The notes under the pieces were generated by a model. That model searched no databases and was not told the origin of the DNA. It was given only the letters and a program-made list of their open reading frames with translations. A program made the translations under genes and the position numbers. Shown in pieces: positions 7,675-15,775 of a stretch of DNA of 64,000 nt. The stretch is taken from assembly GCF_009915685.1 (NCBI RefSeq), contig NZ_JAABLP010000002.1. One strand, given 5' to 3'. Origin of the DNA: Pannonibacter tanglangensis (GTDB lineage: Bacteria > Pseudomonadota > Alphaproteobacteria > Rhizobiales > Stappiaceae). The stretch's first letter is position 1, and each line of letters starts with the position of its first letter.

Positions 7675-9192
7675 TTAGAAGAGCTGCAGCACCGTCTGAT
7701 CCGCCTGCGACGCGAAGGAGAGCGATGTGGAGGCCAGCTGCTGCCGGGTCTGCAGGGCAAGGAGGTTGGCACCTTCCATGTTGGTGTCGGCGAGGGTCAG
7801 CTTGCCGGCGCCTTCCTGCAGCGTGTTCATCATCTTCTTGGTGTAGTCCTGCCGGATTTCCACGGTCGACAGGTTGGTGCCGAACTCGGAAGCCTGGGCA
7901 CGCAGGTTCGACAGGGCGTTGTTCAGGCGGTCGATCGTCTTGTTGATCGCCTCGTCCGACGCGAAGCCCGAATCCTGCTGGGCCACCACATTGACGCCAT
8001 CCGTGTCCGCCGTGAAGGCGGCCGCCGCAAAGTCCTTGTTGTCGCTCTTCAGCGTCAGGGACACATCGCTCTCGATGGTGATCTTGCCGGTGCCGGTGTT
8101 GAAGGAGGCACTGACGCCGTTGAAGTCCTTGATGAAGTCGACAAGGTCTTCGACAGTGGTGGTCTTGCCGACTTCCAGCGAGCCGAGCTCGTAGCCGTTG
8201 CCGTCTTCCAGCGTCAGCGTGTCGCCGACGTTGAAGGAGCCGGAGTTCATGAGCAGCTGGCTGGTGGCGGTGTAGTTGTTCGCCGTCACCGAGGCGAGGT
8301 CAGCCGGGGCCGGCGTGGCGGCACCGCCGTCGGTGTTGCGCAGGAACACGTTGTCGTTCGAGGTGATCGTCAGCGTGCCGGTCTTCTCGTCGAACTCGGC
8401 CCGCACACCGGCGGCCTTGTTGATCTCGTCAACGACGTTCTGAACCGTCGTGCCGGCACCAATTGTGATTGCGGACGTTCCCGAGACGATCGAGCCGCCG
8501 CCGGAGGCTGCCGTGCGCAGCTGCAGAACGTCGCCGGTGTCAAGGCTGGTGGCGTCGGAGATCAGAGAGCCCGAGGTCAGCGTGTTGCCGGAGGTGTTGG
8601 TGAAGGTGATGGTGGCCTTGCCGCCCTCGATCTGCAGCGACGACGCGCCGCCCTTGGCTTCCTTCAGGTCCTGCAGGTTGAGGCCGCCGGACAGCGTCGT
8701 GTCGGTGTAGTCGACGGCCGACACGGTCAGCTTCGAGGTGGCATCCTCGTTGAAGATCGCGGTGAGGTCGTTGCCTTCGCCGGCCAGCAGGTTCTTGCCC
8801 TTGTAGGACGAATCCTTGGAAACGTCCTCGATCTGCTTCAGCAGGTCATTGTACTGCTTGGCGTACTGGGCGCGCTCGTACTGGCTCTGGGTCTGCAGCG
8901 CCTGGTTGGCCTTGGCCTTGGCGGTCTCGACCAGCTTGGTGATCGAGGTGATGCCCTGATCCGCCGCCTTCATCGTCTGCACCACCTGGCCCATGTCGTC
9001 GAGCAGGGTGCCGAGGTCGTTGGCGCGGTTGCTCAGGCCCGACGCGGTGAAGAAGGAATTCGGGTTGTCGAGGGCCGAGTTGACCTTCTTGCCGGTCGCC
9101 AGCTTGTTCTGGACGTTTGACATCAGGTCGGCGGTGCTCTGGAGCGTCAGCAGGTTCTGCCGTACGGCAGCCGACAGGGTGATATCAGCCAT
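7675..9192 (-). CDS. Flagellin 3 (long form)
   Basis: A 505-residue flagellin, near-identical to flagellin 2, with differences scattered mostly in the helices near residues 20-60 and in the module borders. The start is set at MADITLSAAV, preceded by AGGAAAGGGA, rather than the ATG eight codons upstream. D0/D1 domains flank two Flagellin_IN-like modules. Upstream DNA carries several copies of TTTAC-N6-TTAA, more than any other flagellin here. It has its own terminator and leader hairpin. Confidence 0.95.
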   Translation of the reverse strand: MADITLSAAVRQNLLTLQSTADLMSNVQNKLATGKKVNSALDNPNSFFTASGLSNRANDLGTLLDDMGQVVQTMKAADQGITSITKLVETAKAKANQALQTQSQYERAQYAKQYNDLLKQIEDVSKDSSYKGKNLLAGEGNDLTAIFNEDATSKLTVSAVDYTDTTLSGGLNLQDLKEAKGGASSLQIEGGKATITFTNTSGNTLTSGSLISDATSLDTGDVLQLRTAASGGGSIVSGTSAITIGAGTTVQNVVDEINKAAGVRAEFDEKTGTLTITSNDNVFLRNTDGGAATPAPADLASVTANNYTATSQLLMNSGSFNVGDTLTLEDGNGYELGSLEVGKTTTVEDLVDFIKDFNGVSASFNTGTGKITIESDVSLTLKSDNKDFAAAAFTADTDGVNVVAQQDSGFASDEAINKTIDRLNNALSNLRAQASEFGTNLSTVEIRQDYTKKMMNTLQEGAGKLTLADTNMEGANLLALQTRQQLASTSLSFASQADQTVLQLF

Positions 9193-9224
9193 TACTAGTC
9201 CCTTTCCTGGGTCCACACATGACG

Positions 9225-9241
9225 CCGCTCTTCCTGAGCGG
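9225..9241 (-). promoter_or_regulatory. Flagellin 3 leader hairpin
   Basis: CCGCTC-AGGAA-GAGCGG on the minus strand, 6-bp stem, 33 bases before the ATG; same stem as flagellin 2 with one loop change. Confidence 0.55.
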
Positions 9242-9268
9242 GTATGGGCTGATCATGATTTGGTAACC

Positions 9269-9377
9269 CTAATCAAAGGTAAACATCGGCAAATTTAAGG
9301 TTAATCAAACGTAAACATGACTTTCTGGCGGAATACTGCCGGCTTTTGAAGAATTAACCAAGGTTAATTTTCGTAAA
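9269..9377 (-). promoter_or_regulatory. Cluster of CtrA-like half-site pairs, flagellin 3
   Basis: Three repeats of a TTTAC...TTA element occur on the minus strand: 9269-9283 (TTTA-N7-TTAG), 9301-9315 (TTTA-N7-TTAA) and 9364-9377 (TTTA-N6-TTAA). A TTAACCAAGGTTAA palindrome lies at 9354-9367. The proximal copy is at the same distance from the start as in the other flagellins. Confidence 0.45.
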
Positions 9378-9470
9378 CATTGATTTCTGGCGCGGTTGGG
9401 CTGTGGGCGGACTGGCAAGGATTGCGATCGGCCCGGCGCAAGCGGCGGCACGGGGACGGAACAAACGAAA

Positions 9471-9493
9471 ACGGCGGGCCAGGGGCCCGCCGT
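9471..9493 (-). terminator. Terminator of flagellin 4
   Basis: A perfect 10-bp stem (ACGGCGGGCC/GGCCCGCCGT) with a 3-base loop, followed on the minus strand by TTTCGTTTG. Confidence 0.82.
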
Positions 9494-9525
9494 CCGAAAC
9501 CGGAACTCCGGTGAGTGAATGTCGA

Positions 9526-10686
9526 TCAGAACAGCCGCAGCACGTTCTGATCGGCCTGGGAGGCCAGCGACAGGGCCGTGGAGGCCAGGGACTGCTGGGT
9601 CTGCAGGGCCAGGAGGTTGGCGCCTTCCTGGTTGGTGTCGGCGAGGGTCAGCTTGCCGGCGCCTTCCTGCAGGGTGTTGATCATCGCCTTCGTGAAGTCC
9701 TGGCGGTTCTGCACGATCGACAGGTTGGTACCGAAGGTCGACGCCTGGGCACGCAGGGTTTCCTGGGCCGTCTGGAGCTTCTTCAGGGACGCTTCGATGT
9801 CGCTGTCCTTGGCAAAGCCGGATTCGGCCGAGTTGTTGGTCGTGCGGTCCGCGAAGGAGCCCGACGCGGACGAGGACGAGGCCATCGTCAGCTTGAACTC
9901 GGAGGTCACGGTCATGGTGCTGCCGGAGCGTGCCGCGCTGACACCGGCGGTGTCGTCGAGGAACTTCTCCAGATCGTTGACCGTGGTCGTCGAGGTGATC
10001 TCGAACTTGCCGACTTCAGTGCCGTTGGTGTCGGTCAGGGTGAGCACGTCGCCGGCGGCGAATTCGCTGTCGGCGGTGAGCAGGCTGCCGCCGGTCAGGG
10101 CCGCCGAGGCGGTGCCGTTGGTGAGCGTGATCGTCGCGGTGCCCGACGTTCCGGTGGCGAGATTGGCGAGGTTCAGACCTTCCGACAGGGTGGTGTCGGT
10201 GTAGTCAACGGCGGTGATGTCGAGGTTCGACGAACCGTTTTCGTTGAAGGTCACCTTCAGGTCGTTACCGGTGCCACCCAGCAGGTTCTTGCCCTTGTAG
10301 CCGGAGTCCTTGGCGATGTCCTCGATCTGCGTCAGGAGCTCGTTGAACTCCTTGGCATACTTGGTGCGCTGGACCTGGCTGGAGGACTGGGCGGCCTGGT
10401 TGGCCTTCGCCTTGGCGGCGTCAACCAGGTCGGAGATCGCGGTGATCCCCTTGTCGGCCGCCTTCAGGGTCTGGGTCGTCTGGCCCATGTCGTCGAGCAG
10501 GGTGCCCAGATCGCTCGACCGGTTTTCAAGACCCTTGGCGGTGAAGAAAGAATTCGGGTTGTCGAGCGCGGAATTGACCTTCTTGCCCGTGGAGAGTTTC
10601 TCCTGGACGCGGCTCATCATCTCAGACGTGGACTGAAGAGCGGTGAGGTTGGCGCGAACGGCGCTCGAAATGGTGATACCAGCCAT
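9526..10686 (-). CDS. Flagellin 4 (short form)
   Basis: A 386-residue flagellin (MAGITISSAVRANL) with D0/D1 ends and a single Flagellin_IN-like module in the centre (GDVLTLTDTNGTEVGKFEI, then a TTVNDLEKFL helix, about residues 225-260). It forms a close pair with flagellin 5. The shorter central domain should give a thinner outer surface than the 500-residue flagellins. The AGGAAGG ribosome site lies inside a leader hairpin. Confidence 0.95.
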   Translation of the reverse strand: MAGITISSAVRANLTALQSTSEMMSRVQEKLSTGKKVNSALDNPNSFFTAKGLENRSSDLGTLLDDMGQTTQTLKAADKGITAISDLVDAAKAKANQAAQSSSQVQRTKYAKEFNELLTQIEDIAKDSGYKGKNLLGGTGNDLKVTFNENGSSNLDITAVDYTDTTLSEGLNLANLATGTSGTATITLTNGTASAALTGGSLLTADSEFAAGDVLTLTDTNGTEVGKFEITSTTTVNDLEKFLDDTAGVSAARSGSTMTVTSEFKLTMASSSSASGSFADRTTNNSAESGFAKDSDIEASLKKLQTAQETLRAQASTFGTNLSIVQNRQDFTKAMINTLQEGAGKLTLADTNQEGANLLALQTQQSLASTALSLASQADQNVLRLF

Positions 10687-10692
10687 CGTTTT

Positions 10693-10736
10693 ATTCCTTC
10701 CTGGGAATACTCTTTACTTGAACCCTTCCTGGGTTC
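10693..10736 (-). promoter_or_regulatory. Two tandem leader hairpins, flagellin 4
   Basis: On the minus strand GAACCC-AGGAA-GGGTTC (10720-10736) is followed by ATTCC-CAGGAA-GGAAT (10693-10708). Both stems expose AGGAA. The second ends six bases before the ATG, and its loop and 3' arm hold the ribosome-binding sequence, so folding would affect initiation. Confidence 0.55.
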
Positions 10737-10763
10737 GACAGCTGTGAGCCTGCGCTTCAATTC

Positions 10764-10778
10764 GTAACTGGGTGTAAA
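10764..10778 (-). promoter_or_regulatory. CtrA-like box, flagellin 4
   Basis: TTTA-N7-TTAC on the minus strand (TTTACACCCAGTTAC), 78-92 bases upstream of the ATG. A weak match that gains support from position and recurrence. Confidence 0.33.
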
Positions 10779-10882
10779 TGAACTTGGTTAGTGGTAATTA
10801 ACCTTAACAAGGCTGAAAGTTGATCTGACAGGGATTTGCAAAATGCTGACGGATCAGCAGCCTGACGCCGGCGATCAAAAGT

Positions 10883-10911
10883 AAAGCGGCGGACCAGAGG
10901 CCCGCCGCTTT
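10883..10911 (-). terminator. Terminator of flagellin 5
   Basis: A 10-bp stem (AAAGCGGCGG/CCGCCGCTTT), followed on the minus strand by ACTTTTGATC, 40 bases past the flagellin 5 stop. Confidence 0.8.
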
Positions 10912-10950
10912 CCGCGTCTTGTTGTCCGACGCTCTCCCTGTGTGTCTTGA

Positions 10951-12111
10951 TCAGAACAGCCGCAGCACGTTCTGGTCTGCAGAGGCGGCCAGCGAGAGGG
11001 CCGTGGAGGCCAGCGACTGCTGGGTCTGCAGGGCGAGGAGGTTGGCGCCTTCCTGGTTGGTGTCGGCGAGGGTCAGCTTGCCGGCGCCTTCCTGGAGGGT
11101 GTTGATCATCGCCTTGGTGAAGTCCTGGCGGTTCTGCACGATCGACAGGTTGGTACCGAAGGTCGATGCCTGCGAACGCAGGGTTTCCTGGGCGCTCTGG
11201 AGCTTCTTCAGGGTCGCCTGGATATCGCTGTCCTTGGCAAAGCCGGATTCGGCCGAGTTGTTGGTCGTCCGGTCCGCGAAGGAGCCCGACGCGGACGAGG
11301 ACGAGGCCATCGTCAGCTTGAACTCGGACGTCACCGTCATGGTGCTGCCGGTGCGCGACGCGCTGACGCCGGCGGTGTCGTCGAGGAACTTCTCGAGGTC
11401 ATTGACCGTCGACGTCGCCTTCACCTCGAACTTGCCGATTTCCGTGCCGTTGGTGTCCGTCAGGGTCAGCACGTCGCCGGCAGCAAACTCGCGGTCAGCG
11501 GTCAGCAGGCTGCCGCCGGTCAGGGCCGCCGAGGCGGTGCCATTGGTGAGCGAGATCGTCGCGGTGCCCGAGGTGCCCGACGCCAGACGCGCCAGGTTGA
11601 GGCCGTCCGAAGATGTGGTGTCGGTGTAGTCCACCGCCGAGATGTTGAGGCTCGAGGTGCCGTTTTCGTTGAAGGTCACCTTCAGGTCGTTACCGGTGCC
11701 ACCCAGCAGGTTCTTGCCGCTGTAGCCCGCATCCTTGGCGATGTCCTCGATCTGCGTCATCAGCTCGTTGAACTCTTTCGAGTACTGCGCGCGCTGGGTC
11801 TGGCTCGAGGTCTGGGACGCCTGGTTGGCCTTGGCCTTGGCGGCATCGACCAGATCCGAGATGGCCTTGATGCCCTTGTCGGCCGCCTTCAGGGTCTGCA
11901 CCGACTGGCCCATGTCATCCAGCAGGGTGCCCAGGTCACCGGCGCGGTTGGACAGGCCCTGCGCGGTGAAGAAGGAGTTCGGGTTGTCCAGCGCCGAGTT
12001 GACCTTTTTGCCCGTGGAGAGCTTCTCCTGGACCTTGCTCATCATTTCGGAGGTGGACTGCAGGGCGTTGAGGTTGGTTCTCACCGCGCTGGAGAGGGTT
12101 ATTCCTGCCAT
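10951..12111 (-). CDS. Flagellin 5 (short form)
   Basis: A 386-residue flagellin (MAGITLSSAVRTNL), paired with flagellin 4 by sequence and by its single central Flagellin_IN-like module. The C-terminus ends ALSLAASADQNVLRLF. AAGGAAC precedes the ATG by about seven bases and can pair with GTTCCTT 32 bases further upstream, which would hide the ribosome site. It is the first flagellin gene in transcription order and has its own promoter region and terminator. Confidence 0.95.
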   Translation of the reverse strand: MAGITLSSAVRTNLNALQSTSEMMSKVQEKLSTGKKVNSALDNPNSFFTAQGLSNRAGDLGTLLDDMGQSVQTLKAADKGIKAISDLVDAAKAKANQASQTSSQTQRAQYSKEFNELMTQIEDIAKDAGYSGKNLLGGTGNDLKVTFNENGTSSLNISAVDYTDTTSSDGLNLARLASGTSGTATISLTNGTASAALTGGSLLTADREFAAGDVLTLTDTNGTEIGKFEVKATSTVNDLEKFLDDTAGVSASRTGSTMTVTSEFKLTMASSSSASGSFADRTTNNSAESGFAKDSDIQATLKKLQSAQETLRSQASTFGTNLSIVQNRQDFTKAMINTLQEGAGKLTLADTNQEGANLLALQTQQSLASTALSLAASADQNVLRLF

Positions 12112-12117
12112 TTTCTT

Positions 12118-12164
12118 GTTCCTTCTGGTTTGCGCCTGTCATCCTTTCTGAATGACGAAGGAAC
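12118..12164 (-). promoter_or_regulatory. Flagellin 5 leader hairpin sequestering the ribosome site
   Basis: The outer stem GTTCCTT/AAGGAAC (7 bp) includes the Shine-Dalgarno sequence. An inner stem GTCAT/ATGAC (12138-12156) presents a TCAGAAAGG loop. This is the clearest candidate for translational on/off control among the five leaders. Confidence 0.5.
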
Positions 12165-12220
12165 CATGCAGGACAAGGGCTGTATTACTTGTAAATCGAT
12201 ATGGTTTCCCGAATTTAAGT

Positions 12221-12235
12221 TTAAACAGGTGTAAA
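12221..12235 (-). promoter_or_regulatory. CtrA-like box, flagellin 5
   Basis: TTTACACCTGTTTAA on the minus strand (TTTA-N7-TTAA), 110 bases upstream of the ATG, in AT-rich DNA. Confidence 0.4.
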
Positions 12236-12348
12236 TTTAACTGATTTCTTTATTTTGGATTTACGTTAATCGTGTTGGTGAATAATCTTGGTTAACTTCA
12301 GAAACTTCGTTGCCTTGCTTGGGTTTCGTCCGTTGGTGGGGTAAACGA

Positions 12349-12379
12349 AAGGCCCTCGCGCCGGTTGGCGGAGGGCCTT
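12349..12379 (-). terminator. Terminator downstream of the FlaG-like gene
   Basis: AAGGCCCTC/GAGGGCCTT stem followed on the minus strand by TCGTTT. It isolates the FlaG-like gene from the flagellin 5 promoter. Confidence 0.72.
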
Positions 12380-12408
12380 GCTCGTTGGGGTGAGGGTGGT
12401 GCCTGCAG

Positions 12409-12798
12409 TCAGGCAGTGCGCATCACGGTAGACTTCGGCTGCTCGCCGGCCTGTGCGTCAACGCTGCGGGCATAGGCGCGCAGCTTGCGCAAGGTTTCGC
12501 TCGGCACCTGGTTCACGACCTCTCCGGACTCCTGGTCCATGGCCACATAGATCAGGGACTGGCTTTCCGGGTCGAGCTTGTTCTTGCGCACAAGCTCGCG
12601 CACCTGCTGGCCGCCGACAGGCTCTGCCTTGCGGTCTTCGGCCGCGGTGCGGCCCGACTGGGTGTCCTCGGACGGCGGAACCGTCTTGGACGGTGCGATC
12701 TCTGTCTTGGTGGCGGGGGCGTTGCGCTGCTCCGCCCGCGCTTCCGGTGTGATTGCCGTGTAGGACGGCAACGGCGACCGGACAACTCCTGTGTCCAT
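12409..12798 (-). CDS. FlaG-like flagellar protein
   Basis: A 129-residue protein. The first half is a disordered, Ala/Pro/Thr-rich segment. The second half (about residues 78-110: IYVAMDQESGEVVNQVPSE) matches the FlaG pattern of a strand, 'D-x-ESGEVV-x-Q-(V/I)-P' and a helix. FlaG proteins affect filament length in some bacteria. GAGGAGG precedes the ATG at close spacing. Location beside the flagellin genes supports a filament role; assignment is by motif only. Confidence 0.6.
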   Translation of the reverse strand: MDTGVVRSPLPSYTAITPEARAEQRNAPATKTEIAPSKTVPPSEDTQSGRTAAEDRKAEPVGGQQVRELVRKNKLDPESQSLIYVAMDQESGEVVNQVPSETLRKLRAYARSVDAQAGEQPKSTVMRTA

Positions 12799-12931
12799 GG
12801 CGGCCTCCTCGGGATCCTGGTTCCTAGACCCGATGCTACAGGATGACGCTACGACAAGGACGTGAATCGGCCGTTAACGGAAATGAGAGGATTTTAACGG
12901 GCTGCTTTTTTCCGCACTGATTCGCCAGGTC

Positions 12932-13423
12932 TCAGAGCGACCGGTTGACGGAGATGCCTTCCGCCGGCCGCGGCGCCGCGGGCGGCGCGCCGGCGGGACC
13001 GTAAGTGGTGGTGCGCTGCTTGGCGCCGACGGCCCGTGCAACCGTGTTGACGATCGAATCCGCCACCTCGCGGGCCGTCGCGAGGACTGCAAGGTTGATC
13101 CGCAGCACGGGCTGGAACTCGGCGTGCTGGCGCCGCAGTGCCTGCACGGCCGCCGGCGCAAGGTTGCCGAGCGCGACGGAGTGTTCCTTCGCGTAGAGAA
13201 CACCCTGGGTGTAGTGATGCACCAGCACCGCCTTCTCGCCCTGCAGGTCGCCCGCGGCGCGCAGCTGGCCAGCGCGCACCAGATCGGTCTCCGTCTCGAC
13301 CACTTCGAGCAGACGTTCCATGGTCTTGCGGACGGCGTTGCAGAAGTTCTCGGCTTCCTGCCGGCTCACCGGGCGTTCGATGGAAAAGGGAAGGGCGGCG
13401 GTGGCTTCAGCCTTCTCGATCAC
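12932..13423 (-). CDS. Probable FlgN-family flagellar export chaperone
   Basis: A 163-residue, mostly helical protein (about residues 15-140 form long amphipathic helices; the tail is Ala/Pro-rich). It overlaps the end of flgJ by four bases and is third in the flgI-flgJ operon. Gene position, size and helical character fit the FlgN-type chaperone for FlgK/FlgL in alphaproteobacteria, although no sharp signature is visible. Confidence 0.55.
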   Translation of the reverse strand: MIEKAEATAALPFSIERPVSRQEAENFCNAVRKTMERLLEVVETETDLVRAGQLRAAGDLQGEKAVLVHHYTQGVLYAKEHSVALGNLAPAAVQALRRQHAEFQPVLRINLAVLATAREVADSIVNTVARAVGAKQRTTTYGPAGAPPAAPRPAEGISVNRSL

Positions 13424-13734
13424 TGGGGTATCTCCTGCAGGGTCAGCAGTTCACGTTCGAGGGTCGCGGCAATTCCGATGCCGCCGCGCCCGGCGATGTT
13501 CTTTGCAAATTCGTCGACGAGCATCCCCTGCCAGGTCTCCGAGCCCGCGCCGCCGCCCCAGGCCCCGCCTTCCTCCAGACCGGAGAACATGGACTGAAGC
13601 ATGGTGTTGAGGAACACGGCCTCGTAGGCGCGGGCCGCTTCCTTGATCTGGGTCTCGGGATCGGCGTTGCGTGCGGCCAGCGTGCTGGCGGGCAGGGTGT
13701 GCAGGGCCGGGATGGTGCTTGTGCTGGTCAACAT
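13420..13734 (-). CDS. flgJ: Rod-binding protein FlgJ (N-terminal domain only; CheL type)
   Basis: A 104-residue protein equal to the N-terminal rod-binding domain of FlgJ (AARAYEAVFLNTMLQSMF, then WQGMLVDEFAKNIAGRGGIGIA). The muramidase domain of enterobacterial FlgJ is absent, as is normal in alphaproteobacteria, where the gene is often called cheL. It acts as a cap in rod assembly. Its ATG overlaps the flgI stop by one base (TGATG), and its 3' end overlaps the next gene by four. Confidence 0.85.
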   Translation of the reverse strand: MLTSTSTIPALHTLPASTLAARNADPETQIKEAARAYEAVFLNTMLQSMFSGLEEGGAWGGGAGSETWQGMLVDEFAKNIAGRGGIGIAATLERELLTLQEIPQ

Positions 13735-14849
13735 CAGAGCGCCTCGATTTCCGCCTGCAGCGCGCCGGCGGCCTTGATTGCCTGGAGGATGGAGATCATG
13801 TCGCGCGGGCCGATGCCGAGCGCATTGAGCCCGGTGACCAGTTCCTGCAGCGTCACGGTTTCCTTGAGGATGGCGAGCTTCTTGTCGCTGCTGTCGTCGA
13901 CGGTCACATCCGAGCGCGGCACGACGGCAGTCTCGCCGTTGGCAAAGGGAAGGGGCTGCGACACTTCCGGGCTTTCGGCGATCGTGACCGTCAGGTTGCC
14001 CTGGGCAACGGCCACGGTGGAGACCTTCACGTTCTGGCCCATCACGATGATGCCGGAGTTCTCGTCGATGACCACCCGGGCCGGCAGGTCCGGCTCGATG
14101 ATCAGCTGCTCGATGTCGGTCAGGAGGTCGACGATGTTGCCGTTGTAGTCGCGGGGCACGTCGATGCGCACCGTGGACGGATCCATCGGCTCGGCGGTCG
14201 GCATGCCGATGAGCTCGTTGATCGCCAGCGCGACGCGGCGGGACGTGGTGAGGTCCGGATTGCGCAGCGCCAGACGAACGCTGGTCATTCCGGCCAGCTT
14301 GAACTCGACCTCGCGCTCGACCAGTGCCCCGTTGGCGATGCGGCCCGAGGTCGGCACGCCCCGGATCACGGCAGCCGCATCCGCCTGGGCGGAAAAGCCC
14401 GCGATGGCCACCGAGCCTTGCGCGATGGCATAGACTTCGCCGTCGGCACCCATCAGCGGCGTGACCAGCAGGGTGCCGCCCTGCAGGCTGTCCGCATCGC
14501 CGAGGGCGCTGACATTGACGTCGATGCGCGTGCCCTGGGTCGAGAAGGGCGGCAGGTTGGCGGTCACCATCACCGCAGCGACGTTGTTGGTGTTGAGGTC
14601 AATGCCGCGCGTGTTGACGCCGAGGCGTTCCAGCATGGCCTGCAGACTTTGCCGGGTGAAGGGCGCGTTGCGCAGGCTGTCGCCGGTGCCATTGAGACCG
14701 ACGACAAGGCCGTAGCCGATCAGCTGGTTCTCGCGGATGCCTTCAAAGTCGGCGATGTCCTTGATGCGCGAGGCGGCCGAGGCCGCCGTGGCCAGGCAGG
14801 CCAGGAGCACGAAAACGGCGCCGAAGCGGAACAGGTTGGCAGACGTCAT
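13734..14849 (-). CDS. flgI: Flagellar P-ring protein FlgI
   Basis: FlgI of 371 residues with a signal peptide (FRFGAVFVLLACLATAASA) followed by SRIKDIADFEGIRENQLIGY, read in part, and YGLVVGLNGTGDS. It builds the periplasmic P ring around the rod. An open frame extends to a GTG at 14903, but a sigma-54 motif at 14887-14902 implies transcription starts inside that extension, so the ATG at 14849 (or 14867) is preferred. It is first in flgI-flgJ-flgN-like and divergent from fliX. Confidence 0.93.
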   Translation of the reverse strand: MTSANLFRFGAVFVLLACLATAASAASRIKDIADFEGIRENQLIGYGLVVGLNGTGDSLRNAPFTRQSLQAMLERLGVNTRGIDLNTNNVAAVMVTANLPPFSTQGTRIDVNVSALGDADSLQGGTLLVTPLMGADGEVYAIAQGSVAIAGFSAQADAAAVIRGVPTSGRIANGALVEREVEFKLAGMTSVRLALRNPDLTTSRRVALAINELIGMPTAEPMDPSTVRIDVPRDYNGNIVDLLTDIEQLIIEPDLPARVVIDENSGIIVMGQNVKVSTVAVAQGNLTVTIAESPEVSQPLPFANGETAVVPRSDVTVDDSSDKKLAILKETVTLQELVTGLNALGIGPRDMISILQAIKAAGALQAEIEAL

Positions 14850-14886
14850 TCGGGGTGATCCGGACATGAGTGTTTGCCGGCCTCTA

Positions 14887-14902
14887 TGCGAGAGGCGTGC
14901 CA
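14887..14902 (-). promoter_or_regulatory. Sigma-54 promoter motif, flgI operon
   Basis: On the minus strand TGGCACG-CCTC-TCGCA has the GG and GC dinucleotides at -24/-12 spacing and one mismatch from TGGCACG-N4-TTGCA. It lies 38 bases upstream of the chosen flgI ATG. The rest of the flgI-fliX spacer (to 15203) shows nothing else definite. Confidence 0.6.
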
Positions 14903-15203
14903 CAGTGTGCGCCGGTTTCGGGATCTTGTCTTAAGGCTCTGGAGATATTGGTTAAATTTCTCTGAACTCGCACCGCGCCATGTGGCTCCCGGGGATAGAG
15001 GCCGGGCGAGCGGCGGCAAAAGTTGCCGGGGAAGGGGCGATCGCTTAGTCTGGCCGGGAAGAAAATGACGGGCAGCCGGCCCGGATCAGCCGTCCTCGTC
15101 GTCGCCGTGCGCGGTCCGGAGATCTCCCCCGGCGTCCGGTACCCCGAGGGATCCGATGGCGGGGCGGAGTGCCCGGAACCGTCACGCCGAAAGGGATCTG
15201 CTC

Positions 15204-15623
15204 ATGCGCATCACCGGGAACCCGCCGATTTCCTCCGTCCAGGGCAAGGGCGGCAAGAAGCGCGCGGGCGGCGGCAGCGACGGCTTCTTCATTTCCAGCG
15301 AGGCCGAGACCGCAGCCGCCTCCACGACCAGCTCGGCCACCGCGCTTGGCGGGATCGACGCCCTGCTGGCGCTGCAAGAGGTGGATGTCCAGCCGGATGA
15401 GCGGGACATTGCCAGCCGGCGCGGCCATTCCCTGCTCGATGCGCTCGACGCGCTGCGGGCCGATCTGCTCGGCGGTCTGGTGCCGACCGGTCGCCTCGAC
15501 GAGATGGCGGCGGTGCTGAAAGACCGTCAGCCGAGCGGTGACGCGCGGCTTGACGGGGTGATCGACGAGATCGAATTGCGAGTGAAGGTTGAGCTCGCCA
15601 AGCTTGGCAAATTCACCGAGTGA
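15204..15623 (+). CDS. fliX: Flagellar assembly regulator FliX
   Basis: A 139-residue protein starting MRITGNPPISSVQG; GAAAGGGATC precedes this ATG, so the in-frame ATG at 15156 is less likely. The C-terminal half (LLALQEVDVQPDERDIASRR, then helical to VKVELAKLGKF) is the conserved FliX region. In Caulobacter FliX couples completion of the early basal body to activation of the sigma-54 regulator FlbD. Its place opposite flgI matches the Caulobacter arrangement. The sigma-54 motifs in this window give it obvious targets. Confidence 0.85.
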   Translation: MRITGNPPISSVQGKGGKKRAGGGSDGFFISSEAETAAASTTSSATALGGIDALLALQEVDVQPDERDIASRRGHSLLDALDALRADLLGGLVPTGRLDEMAAVLKDRQPSGDARLDGVIDEIELRVKVELAKLGKFTE

Positions 15624-15775
15624 GCCGGCGAAGGACTTGGCAAGGATCCGCCTCGCATTTCTTAACCAATTGATACCAAAGCCGAATTCGTTAACATTTT
15701 TTTCAGGAACAGCCGTTGTCCGCGCACCGAACGAGGGATATATTGCGCCCGTCCTAACGGTAACCGGAGTTTTCG

